From NCBI RefSeq assembly GCF_036884255.1, contig NZ_CP145605.1, forward strand, positions 3,844,001-3,908,000: DNA of 64,000 bases, read 5' to 3'. Positions 63,638-64,000 of the stretch are shown here, piece after piece. The DNA is from Paenibacillus tundrae. GTDB lineage: Bacteria; Bacillota; Bacilli; Paenibacillales; Paenibacillaceae. The notes under the pieces were generated by a model, which saw only the letters and a program-made list of their open reading frames with translations, ran no database searches and was not told the origin of the DNA. Made by a program: the position numbers and the translations under genes. Position 1 is the stretch's first letter; each line of letters opens with the position of its first letter.

Positions 63638-63679
63638 TAAAAATCGACCTCCAAACATTTGTTCCTATCTGTTGAAATC

Positions 63680-63708
63680 AATATAACACGAACATTTGTT
63701 TTGTTCAA
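63680..63708 (-). promoter_or_regulatory. Promoter of yneA with internal LexA-like box
   Basis: TTGAAC and TATATT 17 bp apart on the minus strand. CGAACATTTGTTTT (63689-63702), two mismatches from CGAACRNRYGTTYC, lies in the spacer. Confidence 0.7.
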
Positions 63709-63718
63709 CAACTTTTTT

Positions 63719-63732
63719 AGAACAATTGTTCG
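63719..63732. promoter_or_regulatory. LexA box
   Basis: AGAACAATTGTTCG differs from the Gram-positive LexA consensus CGAACRNRYGTTYC mainly at the first base. It lies between the yneA and lexA promoters. Confidence 0.75.
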
Positions 63733-63869
63733 CTTATTTTTCGCTTCATTTCCGACTTAATTCTTCCTCAAGTTGTTCCTTTAGTCGCAAGTTGTATTTT
63801 CAATGCTTAAAATTCCATCTTTTTGTAGCAATTTTCTTGATTTTATCCCATTTTATTTAGAACTTATGT

Positions 63870-63898
63870 TTGTACGAACGGAGGTTCTATGTTATAAT
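63870..63898 (+). promoter_or_regulatory. Promoter of lexA with a LexA-like box
   Basis: TTGTAC and TATAAT 17 bp apart. CGAACGGAGGTTCT (63875-63888) lies in the spacer, two mismatches from consensus, consistent with autorepression. Confidence 0.65.
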
Positions 63899-63932
63899 TT
63901 TCCCAAACGTTACTAAATGGGGTTGATACGGT

Positions 63933-64000
63933 ATGTCGAAGATATCCAGCAGGCAACAGGCTATTCTGGAGTTTATACGCAATGAAGTCCGGTTGAAGGG
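63933..64000 (+). CDS. lexA: LexA repressor (partial, N-terminus)
   Basis: The first 22 residues, MSKISSRQQAILEFIRNEVR followed by LK, match the LexA winged-helix start. The ATG follows TGGGGTTGATACGG. The gene runs off the right edge. LexA boxes and divergence from yneA confirm the identity. LexA represses SOS genes until RecA-stimulated self-cleavage. Confidence 0.9.
   Translation, partial: MSKISSRQQAILEFIRNEVRLK

Noticed and set aside
1-64000. Mobile elements, CRISPR arrays, tRNA or rRNA genes
   Set aside because: No transposase, repeat-spacer array, integrase or recognisable tRNA/rRNA sequence was seen by eye. A computed scan would be needed for certainty.

Overview
The window looks like a chromosomal segment of a Paenibacillus-type Firmicute. 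The signs are strong purine-rich ribosome binding sites, many TTG starts, Bacillus-like operators (PerR, LexA and CcpA cre boxes), a fur gene closely matching Bacillus Fur, the tenI-thiO-thiS-thiG-thiF order, a pdhABCD operon and a lexA/yneA divergon. I see no rRNA, tRNA, insertion sequence, prophage or CRISPR. It is mostly core metabolism and housekeeping, mostly on the minus strand, with one clearly accessory block.

Layout: (1) 1-4.5 kb holds glycogen synthesis, with glgB-glgA divergent from glgC. (2) 4.5-10 kb holds a tightly overlapped ABC ATPase / FG-GAP lipoprotein / response regulator / histidine kinase operon plus an MFS transporter. (3) 10-15 kb holds an ArsR-like regulator, a HAD phosphatase, topB and fur (with a perfect PerR box). 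(4) 15-24 kb holds a solitary gltD, thyA-dfrA and pdhABCD. (5) 24-29 kb holds an esterase, a low-molecular-weight phosphatase, a TRIC-type membrane protein, thiN, a secreted NlpC/P60 peptidase and an orphan regulator with a degenerate receiver. (6) 29-33.4 kb is a thiamine thiazole operon behind a TPP riboswitch with a visible terminator/antiterminator. (7) 33.4-35 kb holds an ABC-F ATPase.

(8) 35-45.9 kb is the most unusual part. It is a one-way, ten-gene, Tad-like (type IV pilus/type II secretion-like) locus. It holds a Ser/Thr kinase fused to a ParA-like domain, a CpaB-like SAF protein, two more ParA/CpaE-like proteins, a membrane-anchored TadA/CpaF-like ATPase, a TadB-TadC-like fusion and four small exported single-membrane-segment proteins. 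All three ParA-like domains have lost the P-loop lysine. A promoter followed by a terminator-like hairpin precedes the kinase gene, suggesting attenuation.

(9) 45.9-51 kb holds an RlmM-like methyltransferase, an ABC ATPase, a thioredoxin-like protein, a receiver-like cREC protein, nfo, a fpg-type glycosylase and a HAD phosphatase, largely overlapping and likely one operon. (10) 51-56.5 kb holds rnz, B12-dependent metH and, divergently, mtnD. (11) 56.5-61.4 kb holds a GntR regulator and an LplABC-like sugar ABC transporter with a perfect cre site upstream. (12) 61.4-64 kb holds a HAD hydrolase, a small membrane protein, a YnzC-like protein, yneA and the start of lexA, the last two sharing an SOS-controlled intergenic region.

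Coordinates use the start codon best supported by a ribosome binding site, so several genes are shorter than the longest open frame. Functions come from motif and family recognition by eye. No database search was run.
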